DNA of 64,000 bases, taken from Rhopalosiphum padi. Taxonomy: Eukaryota; Arthropoda; Insecta; Hemiptera; Aphididae. Within the stretch, counting starts at the first letter, position 1. Each line of letters starts with the position of its first letter. The notes beneath the pieces are model-generated. The model did no database searches. It worked only from the letters and a program-made list of their open reading frames with translations, and had not been told where the DNA came from. Location: NCBI RefSeq assembly GCF_020882245.1, contig NC_083598.1, forward strand, positions 82,341,714 through 82,405,713, given 5' to 3'. This document shows positions 1 to 13,100 of this stretch, piece by piece. The position numbers were made by a program, and so were the translations under genes.

Positions 1-3000
1 ATTGTTAGCGGTTATTGAATGTAAAAAGGTAAAAGGCAATCTTGTTAAATCCTATCCATTGTAGAACTTCATTGACGAGGTAATCTCAATACATATTAAT
101 TGTACAACAGAGCGGTTATCTGCTTCCCCTCGTTTTATAAATAAAAAATAATTATTTCGTTTAAAGAGTAGTCTTATGACTTTATTTCTAATTGAAAGTA
201 AATTTAAATCAATATTTTCATAAAACACAAATAGATTTTTAAACTTAAGTATTGTAAATGATAAAAACAGAAAGATATAATATTAACTATGTTGAAATGC
301 ATTGTTGATTCAAAGATGTTTAACCCAAACCTCAATTCGTATTGGGAAATAACCGTATTTACCTTTTGTTATGTATATTTATTTGTTAATATACACTTTA
401 AGCTATTAAAGGTCAGTATATTATATTTTTTAACAAAATATTACGTTTTTATTTTCATTTTAATTGAGTAACACAGCCTATGATGACAATGATGCCTTTA
501 GTATTTTGTAACCCTTATAATATACCTAAATGGATTTTTAGGCATATTTGTATTTTTTTTTTGTTTTATAAAACAAATATTAATTAGCTAATGAAATAGA
601 AATAACCAATATTAATAAGTAGAGGGGAAATTGGTACTGGTTATATATATGTGTTGAAGATACGAGAATACGTATTGACTTGTAGCATTCGAGTTAAAAC
701 TTCTTAAATATTCTGTACATACAAAATTGAATTATAAAATTGAATATAATTAATATTGTTTTACGGTGCGTTATATTCTTTATTATTACAAAATCCGACT
801 TATTCAAAGAAAACCGAAATATTTATTACCCTCAAGCACAGCGTTAATATAAGGTGAGTGAATTATAAAATTATATACATAAAAGTTAGATATATACTAT
901 TACAATTTAATAAAAAATATTCATTTGTGATTTGCCCCACAGAAAACATTTATCAATATTCATATATTTTATTGATCATGTAGTAATTCCGGGTAAACGT
1001 CATTGGGTTACATTCGACTAATATATTATAATATAAGTTTGTATGATTTTTGATCATGCAATTGATTTTAATTTATGTCAAGCGAATACGATTTTTAAAT
1101 TGATAACTATTTTTGTTGAATCTCTATATCTTAACTAACAAAACTAGATTAAAATATTTATACGACTTTTCCCGGGTCTGGAAAGTGTTACATTGCAATT
1201 AATTGATATTATTTATGAAACGGTAGTTTCTTGGTTGAATAATAATTATTGCAAATAAAAATATCTAAAGTATTCTCTGAACCTATAAGCAATATAGGTG
1301 CCCCTCTGTTGGTATTTGTTTATAATTGTCTAGAGCAGTGGTTCCGAAATTGTGGTACATCAAAGTCCACACGGTATAATTTGGAAAATTATTATTTTTT
1401 TATTTTTATTTCGGTTGGATTTAGTATTATTTTATATATTTCGTGTACACAATTATTTATTTTTACTGTAGATTAGTATTAATTATTATTATCCTTAACT
1501 TCAGAAAACACGCGTATACGTTTTAATCGTCACATATCTCGTACGGACATAGATAATTGAAAAAAAACAGTAAAAAGTGCCTATGCAAGTTTTTTTATTT
1601 TGACAGAGATGTATTGACATTTTAAACAGCTTTATTTTTAATCAATAATAGTTAAAAGTGCCCGATGATAATAGATGTGATTGATCAGTAATAAACATTA
1701 GTGATACGCGAAGAACAAAGTTTAGGAACCTCTGTAAGTCTACTCTACTAGCAATGTCGACGTGTTTGAACTGAAATGTTTGTTTAGAAAAATAAACTGA
1801 AAAATAAAAACTATTGTGAGCGGACAAATTTTGTATTTATTTAATAGAATACAATTATAGAGAAGTCATAAACACTTTATTCATATTTGTTTTTTATCAT
1901 ATTATGCACTTTATTCGCACATTTTGCTGAAGAATCGCGTATGAAGAACTCGTTTGTGTATTATTTTACCGTCCGGCGTATTCAAGGAAAACGAGTAGAA
2001 TTTGGTTTGTTGTGTTCCTGGGTATCTGTTTCATATTTACGTTAGATCTATAAACATTTACTGCAGTCAGCTCGTATGTAGTATCGGGAGACAATTTTCA
2101 TCTGTCTGAAAAATCACCGTGCTTCAAAATTATTTAGCTTATTTATTGAAAAAGGTTAGTATTTACTATTTTATTTTATTCTGTATACAAATTTCGCTTA
2201 AAAATTGAACATATTATATCAATTTAATTAATAATATCATTTTTAAAGAAAATTAATAAAATCATTTTGTAAACAAATTATAAATGTTTTGATTAATAAT
2301 TTTAACAACACTATTATGCATAGTAAAAATTGTCTTTTATTATATGAATATATAATATATATATTATCTATATCTCTATAAAAATATCGTGATTTTGAAT
2401 GTATTCATAATACTTAATACATAAATAATATATTTATATGCATGTTTTCATTTATTTACATTAAATCATTATAATATGGAACTAATTTAAATCGTTATTT
2501 CCCATAATTACATTTGGAGAACATAATATGAATGATACCATAGATAATTAAATATAATTGTCATAATACATAATATTTATTAGTATATGACATGCATAAT
2601 ATAGACACATTCTGAATACATCTGGTAAAAACAAATTATATTTTAATACATTTTTAATTAAATAAGTTAATAAATGTATTACATACCTATTAACTATTGA
2701 AATTCTTAATAATTATAATATCTTCGTTTAAATGATACATATTTTTAATTTGGTATAATAATCTTAACGATTCTGAAATTTTAAATTACTTCTTTATATT
2801 ATAGCAATTGGTATAATTTATTCATTACCTATCTTAACATTGTACAAATATAGGTAATATATACAAAATTAATATTAATAATATATAAATAGTTCAATTA
2901 ATTTCGCTGATATTAAAACTAAGTAGTTTAAGTTGATATTACGATTATTTGGTTACAATTATGGACAAATGATACCTGTACATGCTTATCTACGTGGTAT

Positions 3001-6000
3001 TTTTGATATTTAAATTGTTGTGTAAAGTTATATCTAATAAACTTAAATAAAACAATGCTCTAAAATATTTATATAGGTTATTTAGAATATTTAGACATTG
3101 AGAGGTTAAAAGCGGTCAGGCAGGATAGGTTTGGACCGTAAATCTGTAACCGGTAATAAAATTTATAAAATTATATTAGAAATAGATTGAAGTAGATTCT
3201 ACTAACTACTACTTAGTAGACGAACAATAATGTTTTGAAGACAACATTTCGGAAGCCAACAATTTGTCGCACACGTATGTAGAAGATTGACAAAAAAAAA
3301 AATCGAAACATTCAAGTTAGATAGGCATACAGAACTCTCGATTTTTAACCACTTACACGAATAAATTATTTCAATGTGTACAAAATTGAATTTAATATGT
3401 TTTCTCTCTAATTATTAATTCAATATATAAGTTATGAATTCGATTGTATAAATTGTATAATGCAAGAATATTAATGCATAATTTCGAAATATTGCTCCTA
3501 TATACGTCATATTATCATCTATGCACCACAATATATCAGATTTTAGTTAGACGTGTTCTTATGTTAACGTAATTAAATAATGTAAAGCATTACATTAAAA
3601 AAATAAGCCGAGTGAATAGAGTGTACTCATATATACTGGTTATTTTATAGTTTTTTTTTTCGATGTGAGATTTTATTTTTTAAATTTTGTTAGTTTCTGA
3701 GGTAGTAAGAAGTCCCGTGGCACTACTTCTATGTTAATATATTATAATGATAAATTGCAATTTTTTTTAATTGTTCTTAAAGAGTATTTTTTTTTAACAT
3801 TTTTAGTGGATTTTGAAACTAAAGTTTCCCTATTTCTCACTTTTTAATTAAAAGTTACAAAAGTCGTGATTAAATTGTTTGCTAAAAATAATTTAGGTTT
3901 TAATTCCTAATCATGTCATAAAGTGTCGCCATTGGGTGGCTGCTTTTATCACGTTTATATCAAACTATATTATATATTTCCCCATGCATACTTATTGTAA
4001 TAATTTATTTACAGATTGTACGCTTTAAAAATAAAAGTTAAAAAAAAAAAAAAGATTTTATTTTTTTATGACTTAAAATTTAGAAGCATTATATTGGTTT
4101 TTAAACAGGCATTTATTTAATAGTATTTAATATTTTCAATTTATCTCAAAATTCTAAGTAACTAATAAATATAACATAATATCATAATATGTTGTATTAT
4201 AAAATTGTATATAACTATAATTAGTTATGTATTATTATGTATGTTACATATATTAAATTTAACATTTAAATTGATAATTTTTTCTTTTACGATAAAGTAA
4301 AGTTGTACTGTGCTACAGTTCTTAAGCTATATAGCGGAAGTCTGGATTAAGTAGTAAATATAAAACAAAATATTGTTTCTTTTAAACCCGTTTTTCTGCA
4401 TCCATGAAACGCACATGCTTAACTATATATATGTGATAATGTTCGATGTATATACTCATGTGCGAAGAAACAAAAAGAACTGTCCAGCTATGTTACCCAA
4501 CCGGTTATTAAACTGTAGTTTTGTTAATATAACCTTGGATTAAAATTCACGGGTGACTTTTAAAAGGAAGTTAATTCAATGTCATAAAATTGCACTAATC
4601 AATAATATTTATTAATTATTATGATATTTTATAATGAAGTAATAAAAATTATTTGGGCTTTATAAATTAATGTTTTGATTTTAAAGTTTTGTTATTATAC
4701 TGCGTCTATTTTTCCTAACACAAATAGTGGATTTACAATCACAGTTTATTTTTAGAATTTCGAGGAACAAATATTATATTGTCAAGATTTTTGGATTCTT
4801 CACCGATATTATTACTACATTTTGATATTTTGTATTTCATAAGATGTTTATATTTTTATGTTATTTTGAAAAATATGTTTATTCTGTCTATCGTTTATGG
4901 TATTTCAACCAAAGGAAATAATTGTATTGATGATTGATGATCAATAATCAGATTTCTATTTTTTGAAGTAATAATACTTATTAATTCAATAGTTCGAAAT
5001 TTTACACTAAATTTCTTACTAAAACATAAGTATTATTATGCATTTGATGCTTCGAACTCACTGTTTGAAAATGCTTTGATATCTGATGACGAAATTATTA
5101 TATTTATTATTGTTTTGTACAATATAATTGAACTGGTTCTTTGTTAATTGCATTTTGTCTGTAGTTATTTTAATCTCATGTAAATTTAATATTTACGAGT
5201 TCAAATAATTTTAAGTTATGCAGGACGATCTTATATAATATTTGTATTCGTGTATATTTTCATATTATTTTTAACTGTTTATAAAGTATTGGAATTACCT
5301 AATCGAATGTTTTAACAGTACCGTTACGTCGTCATGATTTTCGACTCCATAGCTAAATTACGTCAATATACGATTTACCAAATACACGAAACAATTTATA
5401 TAACAAACGTGAATATAATATATATAATATATTACAATTATTGTAGTTATTGATATTAATTCATCAAACATAAACCTCACATAATTTGTTTTTACTTTAA
5501 ATATGAACATAAGATGTCATTCAAGTCTATTGTGGCTATTATAATATTTTAGGAAAAAATATAATACAAATTAACGACTTTAAATATTTGTATTTTTATA
5601 AATGCACTATATACATGTTTAATACTGTTCTATTAATAGTATATTTAACGTGGTGATATTTAATGCTTAGTTTGAACATTTATCAATATATGGTTTTAAG
5701 TTTGTGGTTGTGGATATTGTCAGCAAACGATACGTTGGTTGTCAGTTTTTTCATAGTTTTATATGGTTTAAAATCGTATGTGAATCTCGATCCCATATAA
5801 TTATATATTTATTTACATAATATAAAAATATAATATGTAATTAAAAAAAAAAATAATTTTCTCATTCATATTCGTCGTGTACACGTGTTTATACACACAA
5901 TAGTTTTCAATAGTAAAACCATGTTGTATAATCGATATTGTTGCGTTAAATAAATTTGCAACATTTGTGAAAAAGTAATTTTACTGCTTTGACGTCTTTA

Positions 6001-6775
6001 GTTACGACATCATCATTTGTTATAGAAATAATTATTATGCGTATAATAATATCATTGTATAGGTACACACACGTTACACACAATTGTAGACACACGAACC
6101 GTCGATTACAAGAAGTGAAGGATGCGAAAACATTTTGACATTTTCTACTGACAAAAGAGCATAATATTTTTAGCAATTCAGTCTATTGTCGCGCGGTCTC
6201 TTTGATATTCCTACGAAATATTATAAGAGACGACAACAGTTTAGTATAGCTTGTGTTACTCAACTTAAAGTATTAAAATACTCGCATATGACAGGTATTC
6301 GACATAGGCAAACATTAACAGACACTTTTCACTATAGTTGTTAATGGTTTTTTTTTTTAATTGGAAGGGCAATGCTATTTAAATATATATATATATATTT
6401 AAAGAATGCTTTTTTGTGTAAGTATTCATCAAAATAAACAATTCCATTTGATAGCGATTTGTAGTAATTTATTCAAATGTATTCATTGTAGTTGTATTTA
6501 CTATGATATATGTAGTGTTATAACTTATAACTATAATATGTTTGAATACAAACAAACTTAAATTAATAACAACTATGAGATTCATATAATATTATGAATT
6601 ATTGATTTTCCTCATGAACAAGACAGTGATTGCAAATCGTAGTGTTTATTCGTTATCAATAATTTTAATTTAATCATATTGTGATACTTATAAGATATTA
6701 TTTATAATATAAAACCTAACCTGTTCAGTAACGATTAATGACTAACTTTATTTGATATGTCACAACATTCAAACA
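1..6775. other. AT-rich intergenic region, no gene seen
   Basis: This stretch is dominated by A/T runs and short open frames with no recognisable protein similarity, no convincing splice pattern and no coding-like composition. The only structured item I can point to is a hAT-like terminal sequence near 1336. It may contain upstream regulatory DNA for the CRAL-TRIO gene that begins at 6839, but nothing specific can be identified by eye. Confidence 0.6.
1336..1358 (+). repeat. hAT-transposon-like terminal sequence (fragment)
   Basis: The sequence reads CAGTGGTTCCGAAATTGTGG followed by TAC. This closely resembles the CAGTGGTTC-type terminal inverted repeats common to hAT family elements. I could not find a matching opposite terminus or a flanking 8-bp duplication, so it is probably a decayed end, or a chance match. 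Confidence 0.3.
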
Positions 6776-6779
6776 CTTT

Positions 6780-6818
6780 TATATACATTCTTATTAAATT
6801 CAGTTTTCATTATTCAGT
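6780..6818 (+). promoter_or_regulatory. Candidate core promoter of the CRAL-TRIO gene
   Basis: A TATATA at 6780-6785 is followed by two arthropod initiator-like TCAGT motifs, at 6800-6804 and 6814-6818. The second lies about 35 bases downstream of the TATA-like box, roughly the usual spacing, and just upstream of the ATG at 6839. This would give a 5' UTR of only about 20-40 bases. In AT-rich DNA such TATA matches arise by chance, so this is a suggestion only. Confidence 0.3.
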
Positions 6819-6838
6819 GGTAAATACGTTGAATAACA

Positions 6839-9446
6839 ATGCCGGAATACTATGTAATACCTAATGAAGATGGAGTGAAGAAAATAATGAAAGAATATGG
6901 TTTGTCAAAAGACCAAATTGATAAAGATGTAGCCACTGTCAGGGATTGGATGCTAACACAACCACATTTACCCAAATTTCCAGAATCTAAAAATGGTAAT
7001 TATCTGTTTAGCAATTAGACGCTTAATACATTAAAAAAAATATATAACCTCAACAATTTTTATTTTATAATCAGATGAATTGAGTTTTTGGATTGAAGGG
7101 TTTCTACGACTGACCAAAAACAATTTGGAAAAAACAAAACTAGCGGTTGAAAGTCATTTTCGCTTGAAAACATTGTTTCCACAGGTTTATGATGTGAATG
7201 ATTTACCAAATTACGTGGAAAGTGAATTGTATGAATACTTGTAAGTATATATTTTGCACAAAAATATAAGATTTTATAACAGATCACAATATTAGTTTTT
7301 AGAATTGAGTAAAATGCGTTTGAATAAATTTTAATTTGAAAATAAATTTGAGTATTGTAAGGGTCTTAAGTTAGTTATTATTTTTTTTACATGTCTGGTT
7401 GTGTATCACACGTTTCACAAAAAAGTTATATGTAACACGTATGACACCTTTAATATCCTTAATAGAAATTGAAAATGTATACAGTTTTACATAATTTAGA
7501 TGTATTATTGTCGACATTTACCAAGCATATTATATTAATGTACCTACATATTTAAATTCTGGTAAAAAGTAATAATTATGTAGCACTTTAGTTAACAATG
7601 TTTATTTTTAGGAATATATATATTTTTTTAAATTAGGAAAAAAGGTTCATTATCAAAATCATTACTTAGAAACTCGCCGTTATGTATACTAATATTTTTT
7701 ATTTGGTGGAACCTATGATTAACTAATATTCAAATTTAATTTTAACAGAACCATGGTTATGTTACCTAAATACACGCCTGATGGTCTCAAAATAATGTAT
7801 TATAACTTCAAAGATAGCAGTTCACATTTGTTTCGGCCAATCGAGATATACAAGAGAATGCGTTTGATGTTGGATATTTATCAGAGAAAAGGCATTGATT
7901 TTACCGGTATTCACGTTGTGATTGACACGAGGAATATTACGTTGTCGCACATAAGTCAATTCGACTTGTTTCAACTCAAGAACCTCATTAAACTAGCACA
8001 GGTCAGTAAACTTTGTTGATATACCTATGCCGTTCATACGGTACAACTTAAAACGAATGGTTTAGAATTTTAATTTTTTTTCAATGAAAAAATAAGTAAA
8101 TTAAGCACAATAATTTTTCTAATAATAAAAATATTTTCTATTTAATCTAATGCATTAAATTAGTTAAACATGGTGTTTTAAGTATATTATTACATTGTTA
8201 TTGAGTATAGTTGATCAGTTATTGTATAATATTTTATATTTATTGTTTTGTAAGTTAAAAATCATTCTAATTTATACAACACAATAATTCCATTATACCA
8301 GCATAACCACTAATCTGAGGGTTCATTATCATTGATGATATACAACAATGAGTATAATATAATTAATAAAAATATACCTTAGATAAGTTGGTGGTATGGT
8401 TATAGAGTCATCTTAATATATAATATTACAGCCTATATTAAATAAGTCATACATTTTAATGAAAATATATTATACTAAATTATTAAATAAATAAAATGAA
8501 ATTGTAACTTTCGGGTTGGTATGACGTTTGATGACCTGAAACTATTTTTGATAATCAATAATTATTGTGTATTTTCAGAAAGCATATCCATTACGTTTGA
8601 AACACACACATATTTTGTTCCCGCCAAGTTTTATTGACGTGGCTAAAAATATCTTGAAACCATTTGTGTCGAAAAAAATGTTTGCCAGAGTGAGTGTTAT
8701 GCTAATTTTGCACTTAATGTGTGTAATTTGTATAAATATTACGTAATAATATTTGTATATTTTAGTTATCTTTCCATAAGAACCTTGAAACACTCTGGGA
8801 ACACATACCAAGAGATATACTTCCAATCGAATATGGAGGATATAATGGCAATTTGGACGTAATAAGAGGTAAAAAATAATTGACTATTGAACTCACTAAT
8901 TATTTAATAACATTTGCGTTCATGATTTCATTATATTTCAATGTATTGCCACTATTGCCATTATTTTTTAACAATAAAATTTTTATTTTTATAATATTTA
9001 CAAAATTAGTGAAAAAATTTTACGAAAATATGTAAATAATGTGTTATATTGCTATATTGGCTTCTGATATTATTAAAATTTTTCTCTATCTCTATATTAT
9101 ATATATATATTCATATAGACTAAATATTATAAAAATATATTAGTTACATATTATGTTAAAAAGATAAAAAAAATATCTTTTATAAATTGTAAAAGTTTAT
9201 TGTCTAAAATTTCGGAAGGCTGACATTATTTAATTTTGCATACTAAGTGTTACCCATCTTACATCAAAGTTTAAAAATATGAATACAATTAATTATGTTA
9301 CAGAGGAATGGAAAACATTGATATTGAAGAACAACGATTGGTTTTTGTCCAACGTAAATTATAAATCAGACGAGTCTAAAAGACCGAAAAAGAAAAAATC
9401 ATTTTCCTGCGAGAAACTCTCGTTTAAGACTTTGATTTTGGACTAA
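6839..9446 (+). CDS. CRAL-TRIO domain protein (alpha-tocopherol transfer protein-like)
   Basis: Six exons join into a 310-residue frame: 6839-6995, 7075-7240, 7749-8001, 8579-8689, 8766-8868 and 9304-9446, all with GT-AG junctions and consistent phase. The ATG follows AACA, an insect-like start context. Residues 1 to about 105 fit the helical CRAL-TRIO N-terminal segment, and about 110-255 the Sec14-like lipid-binding fold. Visible hallmarks are the FTGIHVVIDTRNITLSHISQ strand-helix region (exon 3), the FPPSFIDVAKNILKPFVSKK gate region (exon 4) and LPIEYGG at residues 248-254 (exon 5), the typical end of the domain. The length matches single-domain insect members, which bind and move small hydrophobic ligands such as retinoids, tocopherols or phosphoinositides; the ligand here cannot be told. 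The tail after residue 265 ends with a basic KRPKKKK (289-295). There is no signal peptide, so it is likely cytosolic. The gene is convergent with the neighbouring nAChR gene. Confidence 0.93.
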
Positions 9447-9633
9447 AAATTTGTGTGGGTAAATTATATAAAATTATTATTAGACATTTTTTTTTTTAAA
9501 TTATATTAATTATATCTGAATTTTGTATGCATAATATATGTATTTATTTATAAGTTTATACTTAAATTATTCTTAGTATTAAGTATAGTAATAGTATTAT
9601 TGTTAATATTATTAATTATTATGTATTTAAAAA

Positions 9634-9639
9634 AATAAA
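9634..9639 (+). terminator. Candidate polyadenylation signal, CRAL-TRIO gene
   Basis: AATAAA lies 188 bases after the stop codon and is followed within about ten bases by a run of A. This is a plausible 3' end for the mRNA. AATAAA is common in AT-rich DNA, so the exact site is uncertain. Confidence 0.45.
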
Positions 9640-9955
9640 AACAAAAAAAAAAAAAAATGATTTATTACATCATTCGTATATTTTTAATAAACCAAATGAC
9701 ATGATTTGCAATGACAAAGCATTTATCTGAATAATTTAGTAAAATTCAACTGGGTCGTTGAATATTTAAACAAATGCGGGTCATATTCTTAGTCTCGGTA
9801 TTAAACGAAATATAAAATAATAACATTAAGTTGTACAATATTATTATAATAACTGATGGCACCATGGTCAATGGCGATATTGAATAATATATCTAATGAT
9901 AATAAATAATTTATAACAAATAAAATATGAACTGTAAAACGATAATTGATAATAT

Positions 9956-9961
9956 TTTATT
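9956..9961 (-). terminator. Candidate polyadenylation signal, nAChR alpha1-type gene
   Basis: TTTATT on + gives AATAAA on -, about 200 bases beyond the stop codon at 10163. Other A/T-rich variants occur nearby, so this is one possible site among several. Confidence 0.35.
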
Positions 9962-10162
9962 TTATCGGCAACAACGTTTCACGCCATACATGAAAAATCA
10001 ATTGTAAAAAAAACCAAAAACGATAACGTATAATAAAAACTTGATGATTAGTAAAACGAAGTATATTTTATACATAATTATAGGATTGTTATCGATTAAC
10101 TGTTTGTATTCACTAAGTTGTTTACTAAAAAACGTCATTGAGCTTTGTATTGTTGTGGTGTC

Positions 10163-13100
10163 TCATAAAATGGCTTGCAATTTCTTTTTCGCGATTTTGG
10201 AGTAAACAACGTCGATGGGCTTTGTCTTGTCGTACAGGGCCGGTGCTTGGAATATGATGAGGGCTGTGCCGATGAGACAGGCACATGTGAATATCCACAG
10301 GAACAACCTGTCCAATACCATAGCTACGTATTGCCAGTCTTCAATGATCTGCCAAAAAAGAGAACGTAAACATTGGTATTACAGCATTTACAGCATTGCA
10401 GGACGAGTAATCAAACGCAAAAATAATTATTTCCCCCAAGAAACGTATTAAAATATAATATTATAAAATGGACGATATTATAAACTTTGAAAACCCGAGG
10501 CAGTAATTTTCCTAGCCGTATGACCGAATCGGTGTCTTAACGATGCGTACTGAAATGATGAGGACGAGGATTAACATCAAGAAAACCCTTCGAACAAAAA
10601 AAAAAAACCATTCGTTAAGCGTAAGTGACGAAAATTTGGCATGTCAATAACAATACAATATAATCATGTAATAACTTTAAATTTGTAATCCGTACAAAAT
10701 TCAAAAGCCACCCCGTCGCATAGCAAAGTGACTCTCCCTGATTCTCCCCCGTCACTTAGCCTTCCTCGGAGTTCAATGTAACATGGTTTCCTATTCAGGG
10801 TCGTGGATATTTCTAATATTTTTTAAGTTGCAGGTTTCCCAAGTCACTCACCTCGTCGAACTTATCTTGGTTCTTGACGTGTTGAGCAATGAACTTTGCG
10901 TCCTGGATGGTCTGCATGGCCGGGTCGTGCCTGGGCTGCTGGTCCACCGGACATCCGTGTTGGTGCTGGTGATGGTGGTGATGACTCTCGAACGTCGGGC
11001 TGGCCAGACCGTCGTCCGTCGTGGTCGTCGGGCTGAACATGTCGTCGTACTCGTCTTCAGCGTCGAGCTCGATCGCGTCCTCGTCCTCGTCCGACGCCAT
11101 GTTCACCACCGTGTCGTTAGACCCGGTCACGGCGCCCGCACCGGCGCTTACGCCCGCGCCTCCGTTCACGCCACCGGCTCTGGTGCCGGTGTACCTGGAC
11201 GACGGTAGCGGTGGCGGTACATCGTAATCGAAACTATAACCACGGTCGTAGTCCAAGTACTTGTCGATCTCGGACGGCACGTCGAACACGCCCGATAGGA
11301 TTTCACCGTGCTTTTCATCATCGTCGTCGTCATCCTCATCGATCGAGTCTCCCTTCTTTGGCCGTTCAATGAACAGCACCTTGGGCAAGATCTGGATGAA
11401 TAGCTTCACCACCCACGGTCTCATCTTGTGCGTTACCGGTGACCTGTGGAAAACCGAAATAGCGTTATAACGTCACCACACTTGTCCTATTGACTTGACT
11501 ACATTATGTATAGATATAGTAAATTATTTATGTTAAACAACTCAGCGCCGAAATAATATTTTTATTGTGAAGGATTCGAATAATTTTAAGAATTTTTTGA
11601 GATTATAAAAACCGTTCTAGTCATTTACCGAGCACTAAAAAAAAAATGCTGTTTCTAATGTTTAAATTAATTAAATTATTTCCTATATTATAGAATATAG
11701 ATAATTAAAAATAAAATATTTTTATAAAATTGTATTTTATAATGCAAATGTATTATGCAACATGACTACTATTTTTTAGAAATGGGAATCGGACAGTTTT
11801 TACAACCAGTAGGTACTCTTAAATTTGAAACAAATATACAACTGTTTTTTTATTATTATTATTATAACTATGATTTCGTATACAGTAGGTGAATATAATA
11901 ACAACTCTTATTTATTATTGAGTTTAAAATATAATTTTGTGTTAATATTATACAATTTAATAATAAAAATACTCCTATTTTCATTTAATGTTTTTAAAAT
12001 ATTCATAAATAATTTATATTTATTTTTTACTGTTGGTTAATAATATTGCTATTTTAGATTTTAGTCTTCTAATTATTACTTTAAGTTTTTTTTTATGATC
12101 TATTTATGATTTTTCATTACTGATAAAAAAAACTATCTGGGTTTTATTTAATATTATCAGAAATAATAATATAGTCATTAGTCAGCGTACTGATTTTCTG
12201 CATCTAAGGTAACAAAGTCGAACCAATTTCCGTCACCCTACCCCACCCCCCCCCCTCACCGTGATTGAATTGATGTCATAATGCGAATTGCGTAACGTAT
12301 ACAGTTATATTAGTCACAAAGCCACACGAAAACGACTTGCGAATGAAACGTCTATAATTTTACTATTTTCCGCGATCGTCGGACTATAGAGGAACACCTT
12401 AAAAGATAAACAATAATTACATGCGCATTTACCTGAAGTTAACGTTCAGAACGGCAACGGTGACAAACACGGACAACGTGACCAGGACCATGGTGAAGAG
12501 TAGGTATTTGCCCAGCAAGGGCACGGTGAGCGACGTGGGAGGTATAATCTCGACCAGCAACAGGAAGAACACGGTGAGCGAAAGCAATATCGATATGCAG
12601 AGCGATACCTTTTCGCCGGACTCCGACGGCAGGTAAAACACCAACACGGACAAGAACGATATGCCCACGCACGGTATGATCAAGTTGACCGTGTAGAACA
12701 GCGTTTTCCTTCGAAGCGTGATGTTGAAGAATATGTCCAGGTACGGTTCCTCGCAACAGACGTAAAACTTTTCGTGTCTGACGGCCGGCACGCCCATGAT
12801 GTCCCACTCGACCGACAGGTAGTAGTCCTGCAGGTCAATGCCCACTTCGATCACGTCCGAGTCGGGCGCCTGTGAAATGTGCCGCAAATCCATCTGTGTC
12901 GACGTGGAAAATACGGGAAAGCGAGAGAAAATGCAAAAAAAAAAATGATCAATATTAGACTGCGTAGGTACATATCATTGTGCTATGATGCGAGCTCTAC
13001 CGAAATGTGACTGCACGTTTGTGGTGAATAAAAAAAATGTATATATATATATGTATCAACTATATTATTATATTTATGTAATAACAATAATAATAATAAT

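Larger units (their letters stand above)
9447..10162. other. Convergent 3' intergenic region
   Basis: About 700 bases separate the stop codon of the CRAL-TRIO gene (+) from the stop codon of the nAChR alpha1-type gene (-). The stretch is AT-rich and should hold both 3' UTRs. No other gene is visible in it. Confidence 0.7.

Noticed and set aside
3698..3707. TGAGGTAGTA, identical to the first ten bases of the let-7 microRNA
   Set aside because: The match stops after ten bases. The only stem is about 8 bp (GAGGTAGT with ACTACTTC) around a 15-base loop, far too short for a let-7 precursor, and no star sequence is present.
10783..11208. 141-codon frame on + opposite the alpha1 loop exon
   Set aside because: It is an antisense shadow of the GC-rich 592-bp alpha1 exon, whose frame, splice sites and family resemblance are clear.
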